Positions 7,225-15,490 of a stretch of 64,000 nucleotides of DNA are shown in pieces. A model generated the notes under the pieces. It had not been told where the DNA came from. It saw nothing but the letters and a program-made list of their open reading frames with translations, and did not search any database. Source of the DNA: Pelagibacterales bacterium SAG-MED30. Its GTDB lineage: Bacteria > Pseudomonadota > Alphaproteobacteria > Pelagibacterales > Pelagibacteraceae. Numbering within the stretch: the first letter of the stretch is position 1; each line of letters starts with the position of its first letter. Position numbers and translations under genes: made by a program. Where the stretch lies: contig JACWEA010000002.1 of the NCBI GenBank assembly GCA_014653775.1, forward strand, positions 1-64,000, read 5' to 3'.

Positions 7225-8363
7225 TTGAAGGTTGAAATTATTTTTGGAATATAATTTTTAAAATTAAAAAAACCCTTGTTACAATACTGCCAAGAAAATT
7301 GATCCAGTTTTCTATATAAGAATTCTATATTAAGATTATTTGTATTTATATAATCCAAGTTTTCTCCAACTGTTGGGTATAAGCCATATGAGTCTTGGCT
7401 TAAAGTTCGTACTTCACTTAAATCAATAATTTCGCAATTGATTGATTTTTCTTTTAATCTTTTCTTTTGATCCTCAATTAATAGAGACTTAAATTTAATT
7501 ACTTTTTCGCTAAGTTCTATAGCTCGATTTTCATTTTTGTTTGAAATTAAAAAAATTTTTTTAAAACTTTGATCTTTTAAATCAGTTATTTCAAAGGATA
7601 AACTATTTTCAAAAATAAGTAGATTTTTTTTCTGAAAACTTTGTGGATTGTTAAATTCCAATTTTGATGCAGAATAAGTTTTATTACTTGTTTTTGGAGG
7701 GGCATTCTCATTAAGTTTAATATTATTAAATCGGTTATTAGTAAATTTTTTAATGTTCCATTCTCTTGCTAGATAATTTTTACCTTGTGTTTGAATTCCA
7801 GCAACCCATCTCCACCCTAAAGTATTAGCAGCTGCGTCCCCATCATAAAGATGTTTCATAAAAAATTCAGCTCCTAATTGCCAAGGAAGTTCTAAAGAAA
7901 AGATCCAAATACTTGCAAACCACATTCTTGTGTGATTATGTAAATAATTGTTCTCTTTCAATTCGTTCACCCATTCGTTAAAACATTTGATATTTGTATT
8001 ACCTTCAATAGCATTTTTGTAATTGGTGTTTTCTTTAAATTCTTCACGAATTTTTTTTAGTTCATTTAAGTAATCTGTCCAAACATTTGGTCTTAATTCC
8101 AACCAACCTTTCCAATATATTCTCCATAAAACTTCTTGAATAAATTTTTCATTTTTTGAAAATGAGAATTTACTTAATGATTTTTTAATTACTTCTAGCT
8201 CAGAAATTATACCATGAGTAATATAAGGTGAAAGACATGAAATATTTGATCTATTGTTAGGACCATAATCAAAATTTCTTAATTTTGAATATTCAAATAA
8301 ATTTTGTTCAACAAATTTATTTAGTTTTTCAATGGCCAAAGCCCTTGACGTCCCAAAATTCAT
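7221..8363 (-). CDS. photolyase/cryptochrome-family FAD protein with permuted domain order
   Basis: A 380-residue protein that starts directly in the photolyase FAD-binding domain: SCLSPYITHG (42-51), WRIYWKGWLE (80-89), HNHTRMW (142-148), DGDAAANTLGWRW (174-186) and a GIQTQGKNYLAREWNI segment. No antenna domain precedes it. After about residue 245 comes an alpha/beta region (LLIFENSLSFE, KKIFLISN, INCEIIDLSE) ending in NKGFFNFKNYIP (362-373), which resembles the closing segment of a normal antenna domain. I read this as antenna and FAD domains in swapped order, similar to proteins I recall from other alphaproteobacteria. Activity is unknown. It lies five bases downstream of psiE. Confidence 0.8.
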   Translation of the reverse strand: MNFGTSRALAIEKLNKFVEQNLFEYSKLRNFDYGPNNRSNISCLSPYITHGIISELEVIKKSLSKFSFSKNEKFIQEVLWRIYWKGWLELRPNVWTDYLNELKKIREEFKENTNYKNAIEGNTNIKCFNEWVNELKENNYLHNHTRMWFASIWIFSLELPWQLGAEFFMKHLYDGDAAANTLGWRWVAGIQTQGKNYLAREWNIKKFTNNRFNNIKLNENAPPKTSNKTYSASKLEFNNPQSFQKKNLLIFENSLSFEITDLKDQSFKKIFLISNKNENRAIELSEKVIKFKSLLIEDQKKRLKEKSINCEIIDLSEVRTLSQDSYGLYPTVGENLDYINTNNLNIEFLYRKLDQFSWQYCNKGFFNFKNYIPKIISTFN

Positions 8364-8368
8364 TAAAT

Positions 8369-8749
8369 TTATTTATTTTTTTTCTTTTTAAGACCTAATT
8401 TATCACTGTGTCTTAATCTTAAGATCACAATTGCGCCGGCGATTAAAACTATAGCAATAGCTTCGTAAACTAATGCTGCTGGATCCATTTCTTTTCCTTG
8501 TAATATAATAAATCGAGCTAAAGCTGTAATCGCAATTAGCAGAGGTAAAGTTATAGTTATTGATTGCTGAGCCCAAAAAATTCTAACCATTGCCATTACT
8601 TCTAAATATAAAAACATTAGTAACAAGTCTGCTAAGGTAACAGACTGATTAATTATCATTGTTTTTATTTCTATTCCTACAGCAATTACTGTGCTTAAAA
8701 GAATAATTGATAGTAAAACTAGCTGAAGTTTTTTAGTTATATTTTCCAT
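8369..8749 (-). CDS. PsiE-family membrane protein
   Basis: A 126-residue protein with four hydrophobic helices and the PsiE-type core LLLMFLYLEVMAMVRIFW, followed by ARFIIL and a Lys-rich C-terminal tail. The PsiE name comes from a phosphate-starvation-induced E. coli gene; the molecular role is unknown. Here it is the first gene of a two-gene minus-strand unit with the permuted photolyase-like gene. No Pho-box-like sequence was obvious in the 110 bases upstream, so phosphate control is not supported by what I can see. Confidence 0.8.
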   Translation of the reverse strand: MENITKKLQLVLLSIILLSTVIAVGIEIKTMIINQSVTLADLLLMFLYLEVMAMVRIFWAQQSITITLPLLIAITALARFIILQGKEMDPAALVYEAIAIVLIAGAIVILRLRHSDKLGLKKKKNK

Positions 8750-8859
8750 ACTCTGAAATTATGAGTATTTTATAATTTACTTTCATTCCTTGTCATTTTT
8801 GTCGCAGACTAAAAACACCTTGTATTCATTCTAAATCAATATAGTTAGCATCTTATATA

Positions 8860-9078
8860 ATGTTTAAAGTTATAATTATCTACGAAATATTCTTTTTTCT
8901 GTTTTGGAATATAATTTATTTTGGAGCAGACTTAGAAGACTTTGCAAAAAGCGACTCGTTAACATTTATATATTATATATTGTCAACCATGGCATTAGGA
9001 TGGGTCTTAATAAGAACAATAACGTATACTTTTGGTAGTATTCCAGATCCCAGGGAAGTAGCTAAAAAAAAAAACTAA
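8860..9078 (+). CDS. small predicted membrane protein, unknown
   Basis: I do not recognise this 72-residue protein. It has two hydrophobic helices (about residues 3-24 and 35-56) separated by an acidic loop (GADLEDFAKSD), and a soluble C-terminus with GSIPDPREVAKKK. It is divergent from psiE across a 110-base AT-rich spacer and converges on argG 14 bases away. The consistent coding frame, ATG start and membrane-protein composition support a real gene. Confidence 0.6.
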   Translation: MFKVIIIYEIFFFLFWNIIYFGADLEDFAKSDSLTFIYYILSTMALGWVLIRTITYTFGSIPDPREVAKKKN

Positions 9079-9092
9079 CAAATAATTTTAAA

Positions 9093-10277
9093 TTATTTTA
9101 ATTTTTTTTTATGGAAATTTATAAAATTTTCAACATTTAATTTGTTGAAAGTTTTATTTTCTTCAAATGAAACTTTTTTCACTGAGTATGAATTGCTTTT
9201 AGTATTTCTTGAATAAATAGTAATATTTCCTTTATAAAGCTTTAATTTCACTGATCCATTCACCTTGTTTTTATTATGGTTAATTATTTTTTGAAGCTTA
9301 AATCTTTCTCTGGAGAACCAATAACCATTGTAAATTAGTTCAGCATATCTTGGCATAATCTCATCTTTTTTATGCATAGTTTCTTTATCAAGAGTTACAG
9401 ACTCTATAGCCCTATGGGCATTTATTAAAAGTGTACCACCAGGTGTTTCGTATACTCCTCTAGATTTTATTCCTATAAATCTGTTTTCAACAAGGTCAAC
9501 TCTGCCTATTCCATTTTTACCTGCTAATATATTTAACTTTTCCAATAATTTAGAAGGAGATAATTTTTTTCCATTAATTCCATATGGATCACTATTTTTA
9601 AAATTTATAGTTACAAATGTTGGTTTGCTAGGTGCATTTTCTGGAGACGTGGTTCTTTGAAAGATAAATTCTGGTGCATAGTTTTTTGGGTTTTCTAAAA
9701 TCTTGCCCTCAGTTGAAGTGTGGAATAAATTATCATCAATAGAAAATGGAGGAGCACCTTTTTTATCTTTAGGTATTACTATGCTATGTTTTTTTGCATA
9801 ATTGATTAAATCAGTTCTTGATTTTAATTTCCAAATTCTCCATGGAGCTATTATTTTTATTTTAGGTCCAAAATAATGATAGCCCAATTCAAATCTTACT
9901 TGATCGTTACCTTTACCAGTAGCTCCATGAGCAACAGCATAAGCTTTAAATTTTTTTGCTATTCTAATCTGATCTTTTGCTATTAGTGGTCTTGCAATCG
10001 ATGTTCCTAATAAATATACTCCTTCATAAATTGCATGCCCTCTAATCATTGGGTAGACATAATTTTTAATAAACTCATCTTTAAGATTTTGAACAATAAT
10101 ATTTTTAACTCCAAATTTTTTTGCATTTTTAAATATTTTTTTTTTATCTATTTCTTGACCTATATCAGCAGTATAGCAAATAACTTCAGCATCATAATTT
10201 TCTTGAAGCCATTTTAAAATTATGGATGTGTCTAATCCTCCAGAATATGCTAGAACAATTTTTTTTTTAGGTTTCAT
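9093..10277 (-). CDS. argG: argininosuccinate synthase
   Basis: ArgG joins citrulline and aspartate with ATP to give argininosuccinate, the penultimate step of arginine synthesis. The 394-residue length is normal. The N-terminal ATP pyrophosphatase loop AYSGGLDTS is at residues 10-18, followed by GTSIARPLIA and AHGATGKGNDQVRFE, which are diagnostic of this enzyme. The C-terminal approximately 65 residues are Lys/Asn-rich and less conserved. It is the last gene of a minus-strand unit (Tas-like reductase, IalB-like protein, argG), three bases behind the IalB-like gene. Confidence 0.97.
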   Translation of the reverse strand: MKPKKKIVLAYSGGLDTSIILKWLQENYDAEVICYTADIGQEIDKKKIFKNAKKFGVKNIIVQNLKDEFIKNYVYPMIRGHAIYEGVYLLGTSIARPLIAKDQIRIAKKFKAYAVAHGATGKGNDQVRFELGYHYFGPKIKIIAPWRIWKLKSRTDLINYAKKHSIVIPKDKKGAPPFSIDDNLFHTSTEGKILENPKNYAPEFIFQRTTSPENAPSKPTFVTINFKNSDPYGINGKKLSPSKLLEKLNILAGKNGIGRVDLVENRFIGIKSRGVYETPGGTLLINAHRAIESVTLDKETMHKKDEIMPRYAELIYNGYWFSRERFKLQKIINHNKNKVNGSVKLKLYKGNITIYSRNTKSNSYSVKKVSFEENKTFNKLNVENFINFHKKKLK

Positions 10278-10280
10278 TAA

Positions 10281-10793
10281 TTAACCGCAAGCTTTTTTTG
10301 CAGTATTATATGATTTTGTAAAGCCTAGAAGTGAGTAGTGGTCAATAGTTTGAGAGCCTTTTTGATTATATCCAGTGATCATTAATCTTGATCCTTTTTT
10401 CATGACTTTAATCATTTTTTTTTCAATTTTATTATCAGCAATCCATGCAAAGCCCTGCTGAATAATATCGAATTTAATTTTTTTCTTTCCAGAAGTTGCA
10501 GTTACAGAATTATTTTTGCTAAATTCATATCCTGGGCTTACACTTATTTCATCTTTAATTTTTTCACTTGGCCTAAATGTTACAAATAATTTTGCTTCTC
10601 TTTTATTTGATTTTGGTGCTTGTAAAACAGGTGAAGATTGTGCAAAACAAACTGTTCCTGTTGGTCCAGTTAAAACCATGGTTTGCCAATCTTTAAATTT
10701 TCCAATTTCTTTCAACTCTTCTGCTTTAGAAGGCAAAAAACTAAATAGTATAAAAATAAAAAATACTGTTAAATTTTTTTTAATTATGGACAT
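10281..10793 (-). CDS. exported IalB-family protein
   Basis: A 170-residue protein with an N-terminal signal peptide (hydrophobic residues about 7-20, cleavage near SKAEE). The mature part shows the invasion-associated-locus-B pattern: an early GKFKDWQTM segment, a Cys in GTVCFAQ, and a C-terminal DHYSLLGFTKSYNTAKKAC ending in a second Cys that may pair with the first. IalB-like proteins are common in alphaproteobacteria, including free-living ones, so the name does not imply virulence; the function is unclear. Its start overlaps the end of the aldo-keto reductase gene by ten bases. Confidence 0.82.
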   Translation of the reverse strand: MSIIKKNLTVFFIFILFSFLPSKAEELKEIGKFKDWQTMVLTGPTGTVCFAQSSPVLQAPKSNKREAKLFVTFRPSEKIKDEISVSPGYEFSKNNSVTATSGKKKIKFDIIQQGFAWIADNKIEKKMIKVMKKGSRLMITGYNQKGSQTIDHYSLLGFTKSYNTAKKACG

Positions 10794-11821
10794 GGGTTAG
10801 GATAAATTTTTTGAACCTCGTTAATTTCTTTTATAACTTCTTCACTTAATTTTATATTTACACTTTCTATGTCAGTTTTCAACTGATCCATTTTTGTTGC
10901 TCCAATTATCACTGAAGTAACAAAAGGTTGGATTTCACAAAATTTAAGTGACATCTGTGCAAAATTTAGGTTATGTTTTTTTGCAATTTCAAAATATGCA
11001 TCCACAGCTTTAAAAGTATTGGGTTTGTTATATCTAGTCCAAAATTCACCATCTCTTTCTAATCTAGAGTTTTTTGGAAGTTGATTATTTCTATACTTTC
11101 CAGTCAAGTAGCCACTTGCTAATGGAGAATACGCTAGTAATCCTATTTTTTCTCTAATTGAAATTTCTGCTAATCCTATTTCATAAGTTCTATTTAATAA
11201 ACTGTAAGGGTTTTGGATAGACATCATTCTAGCTAATTTTTTATTTTTAGCTAACTCTAAACATTTTGTAACTCCCCATGGAGTTTCATTAGATAAACCA
11301 ATGTATCTAATTTTTCCTTCTTTAATAAATTTATCTAAATGTTCTAAGATATCTTCAAACTGGTTCCATTCTTTATTTTCAGAATGTTCGTAACCAAGTC
11401 TTCCAAACATATTTGTATTTCTTTCTGGCCAATGTAGTTGATATAAATCTATATAATCAGTTTTTAATCTTTTAAGACTTCCATCCAAAGCATCTTTCAT
11501 TTTATCTAAGGAATAATTATTTCCTCCACCTCTAATATATTCTCTAGACGGACCAGAAACTTTGGTTGCGAGAATTACTTTGTCTCTCTTTTTTGTTTTT
11601 TGAAACCAATTACCTATAATAATTTCTGTGTGGCCAAATGTTTTTTCTTTCGGGGGAATGGCATATAATTCTGCGGTATCCCAAAAATTTACACCATTAT
11701 CTAAAGCATAATTCATTTGTTCAAAACCTTCCTCTTGACTGTTTTGTTCACCCCAAGTCATTGTACCGAGACAAATTGTACTTACATCAAGATCAGTATT
11801 CCCTAATTTTTGGTAGTTCAT
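10784..11821 (-). CDS. tas: NADP-dependent aldo-keto reductase, Tas-like
   Basis: A 345-residue TIM-barrel oxidoreductase. The catalytic tetrad is visible as D48, Y53, K87 and H130 (DTAELY, ATKVSGPSRE, YQLHWPERN). The sequence follows E. coli Tas closely over its length: GTMTWGEQNS near the start, VSGPSRE, IGLSNETPWGV, SIQNPYSLLNR and a C-terminal GATKMDQLKTDIES. Tas is an aldehyde/ketone reductase of uncertain physiological substrate. It is first in the minus-strand unit ending with argG. I am sure of the family and moderately sure of the Tas subgroup. Confidence 0.92.
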   Translation of the reverse strand: MNYQKLGNTDLDVSTICLGTMTWGEQNSQEEGFEQMNYALDNGVNFWDTAELYAIPPKEKTFGHTEIIIGNWFQKTKKRDKVILATKVSGPSREYIRGGGNNYSLDKMKDALDGSLKRLKTDYIDLYQLHWPERNTNMFGRLGYEHSENKEWNQFEDILEHLDKFIKEGKIRYIGLSNETPWGVTKCLELAKNKKLARMMSIQNPYSLLNRTYEIGLAEISIREKIGLLAYSPLASGYLTGKYRNNQLPKNSRLERDGEFWTRYNKPNTFKAVDAYFEIAKKHNLNFAQMSLKFCEIQPFVTSVIIGATKMDQLKTDIESVNIKLSEEVIKEINEVQKIYPNPCP

Positions 11822-11902
11822 TAAGATTTTATTGCTTTAAATTTTTAATAATCTTTTAAGGCATCTTGAATAATTAGTAAAAGACTATATATTTCTTTCA
11901 TT

Positions 11903-12664
11903 ATGGAATTTAATAAAAAAGGAATACTTGGAAGAGCAAAAGAAGCTCAACAATCAGCCGTAGTTACGGATGAAGGCTTAAGAGCCTACATGTTAAAAGT
12001 TTATAATTATATGGCTACAGGAATTTTATTAACAGGAATAGTTGCACTTCTTACTTTTAAAATGTCAGTGGTTACCAATGAATCTGGTACGATTATAGGT
12101 CTTACTCAAATTGGTAATGCAATTTATATGTCAGGATTAAAATGGCTTGTTATGTTGGCTCCTTTGGGTATCGTTTTTTATATGAGTTTTGGAATTAATA
12201 AAATGAGCGCATCAAAAGCTCAGACTACTTTTTGGGTTTTTGCAGCATTGATGGGCTTATCTTTATCATCGATTTTATTAATTTACACTGGAATGAGTGT
12301 TACAAGAGTCTTCTTTATTTGTTCAGCTACATTCGGGGCAATGAGTATTTATGGTTATACAACTAAAAGAGACTTAACTAAATTAGGGTCTTTTTTAATG
12401 ATGGGGTTAATTGGAATTATCATAGCATCAATAGTTAATATCTTTATGAAATCTTCGATGATGTATTTTGTAATTTCAATTTTAGGAGTTTTGATTTTTG
12501 TAGGTCTTACTGCCTATGACACTCAAAAAATTAAAAACATGTATGCAGCGAGTGATTCTGGTGAAATGATTGGTAAAAAAGCTGTAATGGGTGCTTTAAC
12601 TCTTTATTTAGATTTTATTAACTTGTTTATTATGCTTCTTAGACTTTTTGGTCAAAGAAGATAA
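11903..12664 (+). CDS. Bax inhibitor-1/YccA family membrane protein
   Basis: A 253-residue protein with a roughly 25-residue cytosolic N-terminus and seven hydrophobic helices. It ends in the family-typical LTAYDTQKIKNMY followed by ALTLYLDFINLFIMLLRLFG. Bacterial BI-1/YccA proteins are inner-membrane proteins; YccA modulates the FtsH protease and others behave as pH-sensitive calcium leak channels. The Asp in LTAYDTQ is one of the conserved acidic residues. It is transcribed alone, between two minus-strand units. Confidence 0.93.
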   Translation: MEFNKKGILGRAKEAQQSAVVTDEGLRAYMLKVYNYMATGILLTGIVALLTFKMSVVTNESGTIIGLTQIGNAIYMSGLKWLVMLAPLGIVFYMSFGINKMSASKAQTTFWVFAALMGLSLSSILLIYTGMSVTRVFFICSATFGAMSIYGYTTKRDLTKLGSFLMMGLIGIIIASIVNIFMKSSMMYFVISILGVLIFVGLTAYDTQKIKNMYAASDSGEMIGKKAVMGALTLYLDFINLFIMLLRLFGQRR

Positions 12665-12666
12665 AT

Positions 12667-13014
12667 TTATTTTTGAAGTTTTTTCCAATTAGTATTTATT
12701 AACAATTCATTAAGATCAAAAGAGTTTTTTAATACTTTTCCATTAGTATCAGTTATTAAATATTTAAGATTTTTGTTTTTTGGTTTAAAATTCTTACAAA
12801 TTTTATAAAGAGCATTCTCTGCTGCGTTTTTAAACACACTAAATCCAACCTGTTTACTTGATATGCTGAGTCCATAGTCTTTCCAGGATCCTTCAGAAAC
12901 CATTTTTGCGTATAGATCTAAGATAATTTTTAACTCATCCTTTTCAAAAAAATTTTTTTCTTCTATTAATCTATCGCTAACATTATTTATTATTAATCTT
13001 AAGTTATTATTCAT
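12667..13014 (-). CDS. DUF2794 family protein
   Basis: A 115-residue cytosolic protein. DUF2794 is a conserved alphaproteobacterial family without known function. Its hallmarks here are an FFEKDELKIILDLYAKMVSEG segment (split by eye at residues 22-42), WKDYGLSISSKQVGFSVFK and a C-terminal YLITDTNGKVLK. The start overlaps the end of yciB by eight bases, so it is translationally coupled to it. No catalytic motif is visible. Confidence 0.82.
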   Translation of the reverse strand: MNNNLRLIINNVSDRLIEEKNFFEKDELKIILDLYAKMVSEGSWKDYGLSISSKQVGFSVFKNAAENALYKICKNFKPKNKNLKYLITDTNGKVLKNSFDLNELLINTNWKKLQK

Positions 13015-13558
13015 TTATTTTATATTTATTCATTATCCCAATCTGAAAAGCAGCAAAAATAAAAGTAATAGGCAACAAGCCCCAAACTTTAAAATTTACC
13101 CAAAATTCCTCAGACTGCGTTCTCCATACTAATTCATTCAATATGGCCAATCCAAAGAAAAAATACACCCACCTTTTATTCAATATTTCCCATCCTTCAT
13201 TCGTTAAAGAAAAAGATTTTCCCATTAATTTTTTGAGAACTGGTTCATCTGTAAAATATTTTCCAAATATTAAGGCTAGACCAAATAAAATGTTTATTAT
13301 TGTTGGTTTAATATAAATAAAAACTGGATTATTAAAGTAAATTGTTAATCCTCCAAAAAAAGTAATTAAAATCCCACTCAACAAAGGGACTTTTGGTATT
13401 TTTTTCTCCAAAAACCATACAATTGCCAATGAAATAATTGTCGCAATTATAAAGGGAGGAATTGCAACTTTCAAATCTTTTCCACTATCGTAGTAGTAGT
13501 AAAAAAAAATTACTAATGGTCCAAAATCTGTGAGAAATTTTAAAAAAGATTTGTTCAC
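13007..13558 (-). CDS. yciB: YciB/septation protein A family membrane protein
   Basis: A 183-residue protein with five or six transmembrane helices. It begins with the family-typical LTDFGPLVIFFYYYYDSG and ends in the WVNFKVWGLLPITFIFA region. YciB (also called IspA/IspZ) is an inner-membrane protein linked to cell-envelope synthesis and septation. It starts with GTG at 13558. It is first in a two-gene minus-strand unit with the DUF2794 gene; in other alphaproteobacteria it often lies near ftsY, which here is 20 kb away. Confidence 0.9.
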   Translation of the reverse strand: MNKSFLKFLTDFGPLVIFFYYYYDSGKDLKVAIPPFIIATIISLAIVWFLEKKIPKVPLLSGILITFFGGLTIYFNNPVFIYIKPTIINILFGLALIFGKYFTDEPVLKKLMGKSFSLTNEGWEILNKRWVYFFFGLAILNELVWRTQSEEFWVNFKVWGLLPITFIFAAFQIGIMNKYKINE

Positions 13559-13646
13559 AGCAAAGATATTACCACAATTAAGATTTTCATAGAAACTTTA
13601 TATTTTTGTTATTGATTTTTATATTTAAATACCCATACTAAACCTA

Positions 13647-13967
13647 ATGGCAATTCAAAAAGCTAAATTTTCAATCGGCGATATTGTAAAACATAAACAC
13701 TTTGAATTTAGAGGTGTGATTTATGATGTTGATTTTGAATTTAATAACTCCGAGGAATGGTATCAATCAATTCCCAAAAATGTTAGACCAAGAAAAGATC
13801 AACCATTTTATCATTTGTTAGCTGAAAATGATGAAATTACTTATGAAGCTTATGTTTCAGAACAAAACCTATTAATAGACGATTCTGATGAGCCAATAAA
13901 ACATCCATTAATTGAGGAGATTTTTTCTGGTAAAAAAGGCTCAAGTTATTTTAAGCCATCAAATTAA
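13647..13967 (+). CDS. hspQ: heat shock protein HspQ (YccV/hemimethylated-DNA-binding family)
   Basis: A 106-residue single-domain protein with the family core FSIGDIVKHKHFEFRGVIYD (residues 8-27), FNNSEEWYQSIP, RKDQPFYHLLAE and TYEAYVSEQNL. HspQ is a beta-rich heat-shock protein in E. coli that acts as a specificity factor for Lon; the family was first named for binding hemimethylated DNA. The first start is ATG at 13647. I saw no clear heat-shock promoter in the 88 bases upstream. Confidence 0.92.
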   Translation: MAIQKAKFSIGDIVKHKHFEFRGVIYDVDFEFNNSEEWYQSIPKNVRPRKDQPFYHLLAENDEITYEAYVSEQNLLIDDSDEPIKHPLIEEIFSGKKGSSYFKPSN

Positions 13968-14030
13968 ATCATTATTTAAACACAATTAGCTCAAAACTTA
14001 GACATACACATTAGATATATAGATATTATA

Positions 14031-14089
14031 TCTGATCAAGAGTGTTATTTTTACTCCTATCATTATCTCCCTCTACATTCTTGATCAGA
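14031..14089. repeat. 11-bp perfect inverted repeat in the hspQ-ccmC spacer
   Basis: TCTGATCAAGA at 14031-14041 is repeated as its exact reverse complement at 14079-14089, separated by 37 bases. Each arm also contains the palindrome TGATCA. The repeat lies in a 151-base spacer, 30 bases before the ccmC start. It could be an RNA stem in the ccm leader, a paired operator or a weak terminator; no T-run follows the second arm directly, which argues against the last. Confidence 0.6.
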
Positions 14090-14118
14090 CAATTCTTTCA
14101 TAATAAAACATCTGTAGA

Positions 14119-14835
14119 ATGAAGTTTGTATTTAAATTACTTGAGCCCAATAAGGTTTTTTCAATTACCTCTAAAGCACCTAAATATGTGATGGCTTTAT
14201 TCATTATTGTAATTTCAATAGGATTGCTCGAAGCACTAATTTTTTCACCAGAAGATTACAAGCAAAGTCATTCAGTAAGAATAATGTATGTTCATGTTCC
14301 AGCAGCTTGGATCACTCTTGGTATTTTTACTTCGATGACAATTTTATCTCTAAGCGGGTATATTTTTAAAAATAAAAATTTTTTTTTAATTGCAAAAAGT
14401 TTGGCTCCTTCAGGATTAGTTTTTAATGTTATAGCTTTAGTTACTGGTTCAATTTGGGGAAAACCTACTTGGGGAACCTGGTGGGCTTGGGATGCTAGAA
14501 TTACTTCGATGTTAATTCTCGCTTTGTTTTATTTAATGTATTTACTTACCTGGAGAATTTATGAGAATAAAGATTATGTTTTTAAAATTACAACAATAAT
14601 TACTCTTATTGGAATCATCAATGTTCCAATAATTAAATATTCAGTTGAATGGTGGAATACTTTACATCAACCTGCATCTATTAATTTATTGTCAAAATCC
14701 TCAATTCATTCATCAATGCTATTTCCATTATTAATAATGACTGCGGCATTTGCGCTATTTTCTTTGTTAATTTTTTTAATGAAATATAATACAGAACTGA
14801 TAAAAATTAAAAATAAAGGTTTAGATAGATTATGA
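14119..14835 (+). CDS. ccmC: heme exporter/handling protein CcmC
   Basis: CcmC is an inner-membrane protein that loads heme onto CcmE on the periplasmic side during cytochrome c maturation. The 238-residue protein has six hydrophobic helices and the heme-handling tryptophan-rich segment WGKPTWGTWWAWDAR (about residues 113-127), flanked by the conserved His in VHVPAAW and in WWNTLHQPAS. It opens a tightly packed ccmCDEFGH run. No ccmA or ccmB precedes it here, so those components must lie elsewhere if present. Confidence 0.96.
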   Translation: MKFVFKLLEPNKVFSITSKAPKYVMALFIIVISIGLLEALIFSPEDYKQSHSVRIMYVHVPAAWITLGIFTSMTILSLSGYIFKNKNFFLIAKSLAPSGLVFNVIALVTGSIWGKPTWGTWWAWDARITSMLILALFYLMYLLTWRIYENKDYVFKITTIITLIGIINVPIIKYSVEWWNTLHQPASINLLSKSSIHSSMLFPLLIMTAAFALFSLLIFLMKYNTELIKIKNKGLDRL

Positions 14836-15059
14836 TTAACGAATTAATTTATATGAATGGATACGGACTTTATGTTTGGTCTGCGTTTTTATTTACATTT
14901 ATTTCTTTTACATCACTGTATGTTGTTACAAAAATTCATTATGTTAAAGAAAAAAATAAATTCGAATCTAAATTTGGAGCACTAGACTCTAAGAAAGCAG
15001 AAGTTGCAAGATCACAAACTATTAATAGAGAAATTTTATCTAGAACTAGTAATATTTAA
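14832..15059 (+). CDS. ccmD: CcmD-like heme exporter subunit
   Basis: A 75-residue protein with one transmembrane helix. The N-terminal YMNGYGLYVWSAFLFTF followed by a basic/charged cytosolic tail is the CcmD pattern. CcmD helps release holo-CcmE from the CcmABC complex. It overlaps ccmC by four bases and ccmE starts eleven bases later; position and topology are the main evidence, because CcmD sequences are poorly conserved. The tail is somewhat longer than in many relatives. Confidence 0.88.
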   Translation: MINELIYMNGYGLYVWSAFLFTFISFTSLYVVTKIHYVKEKNKFESKFGALDSKKAEVARSQTINREILSRTSNI

Positions 15060-15069
15060 CTTTTAAATC

Positions 15070-15489
15070 ATGTATGGTCGAAAAGTTAAATTAAGATTTA
15101 TATTTGTAATTCTTATATTACTTTCTTTAATACTATCAGTTTTTTTAATTTTAAATTCTTTAGAGGAAAATGTTGTTTATTTTAAATCACCTTCAGACAT
15201 TCAATTATTAGAGGAAATTAAAGATAAAAAAATTAGAGTAGGAGGAATGGTAAAAGAAAATTCAATAGAAATTTCATCAGAGAAAATAAATTTTATAGTA
15301 ACTGATTTTAAAAATGAAATTAATGTTGTTTATTCAGGTGTGGTACCCAATCTTTTTTCTGAAGGAAAAGGAGTGGTTGCAGAAGGATATTTAAAAGATA
15401 GAAGTTTTTTTGAAGCTACCAAAATTTTAGCCAAACATGATGAAAATTATATGCCTCCAGAAGTTAAAGCAATTCTAAAGGAAAAATAA
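15070..15489 (+). CDS. ccmE: cytochrome c-type biogenesis heme chaperone CcmE
   Basis: CcmE carries heme covalently to the cytochrome c lyase. The 139-residue protein has an N-terminal membrane anchor (about residues 9-28), a periplasmic beta-barrel with [10 protein letters not shown] and [11 protein letters not shown], and the heme-attachment motif [12 protein letters not shown]. The heme-binding His is H123 and the conserved Tyr is Y127. It follows ccmD and precedes ccmF by one base. Length and motifs are normal. Confidence 0.97.
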   Translation: MYGRKVKLRFIFVILILLSLILSVFLILNSLEENVVYFKSPSDIQLLEEIKDKKIRVGGMVKENSIEISSEKINFIVTDFKNEINVVYSGVVPNLFSEGKGVVAEGYLKDRSFFEATKILAKHDENYMPPEVKAILKEK

Positions 15490-15490
15490 T

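Noticed and set aside
10281..10793. Virulence factor, from the name of the IalB family
   Set aside because: IalB-like proteins are widespread in free-living alphaproteobacteria; nothing else here suggests a host-associated lifestyle.
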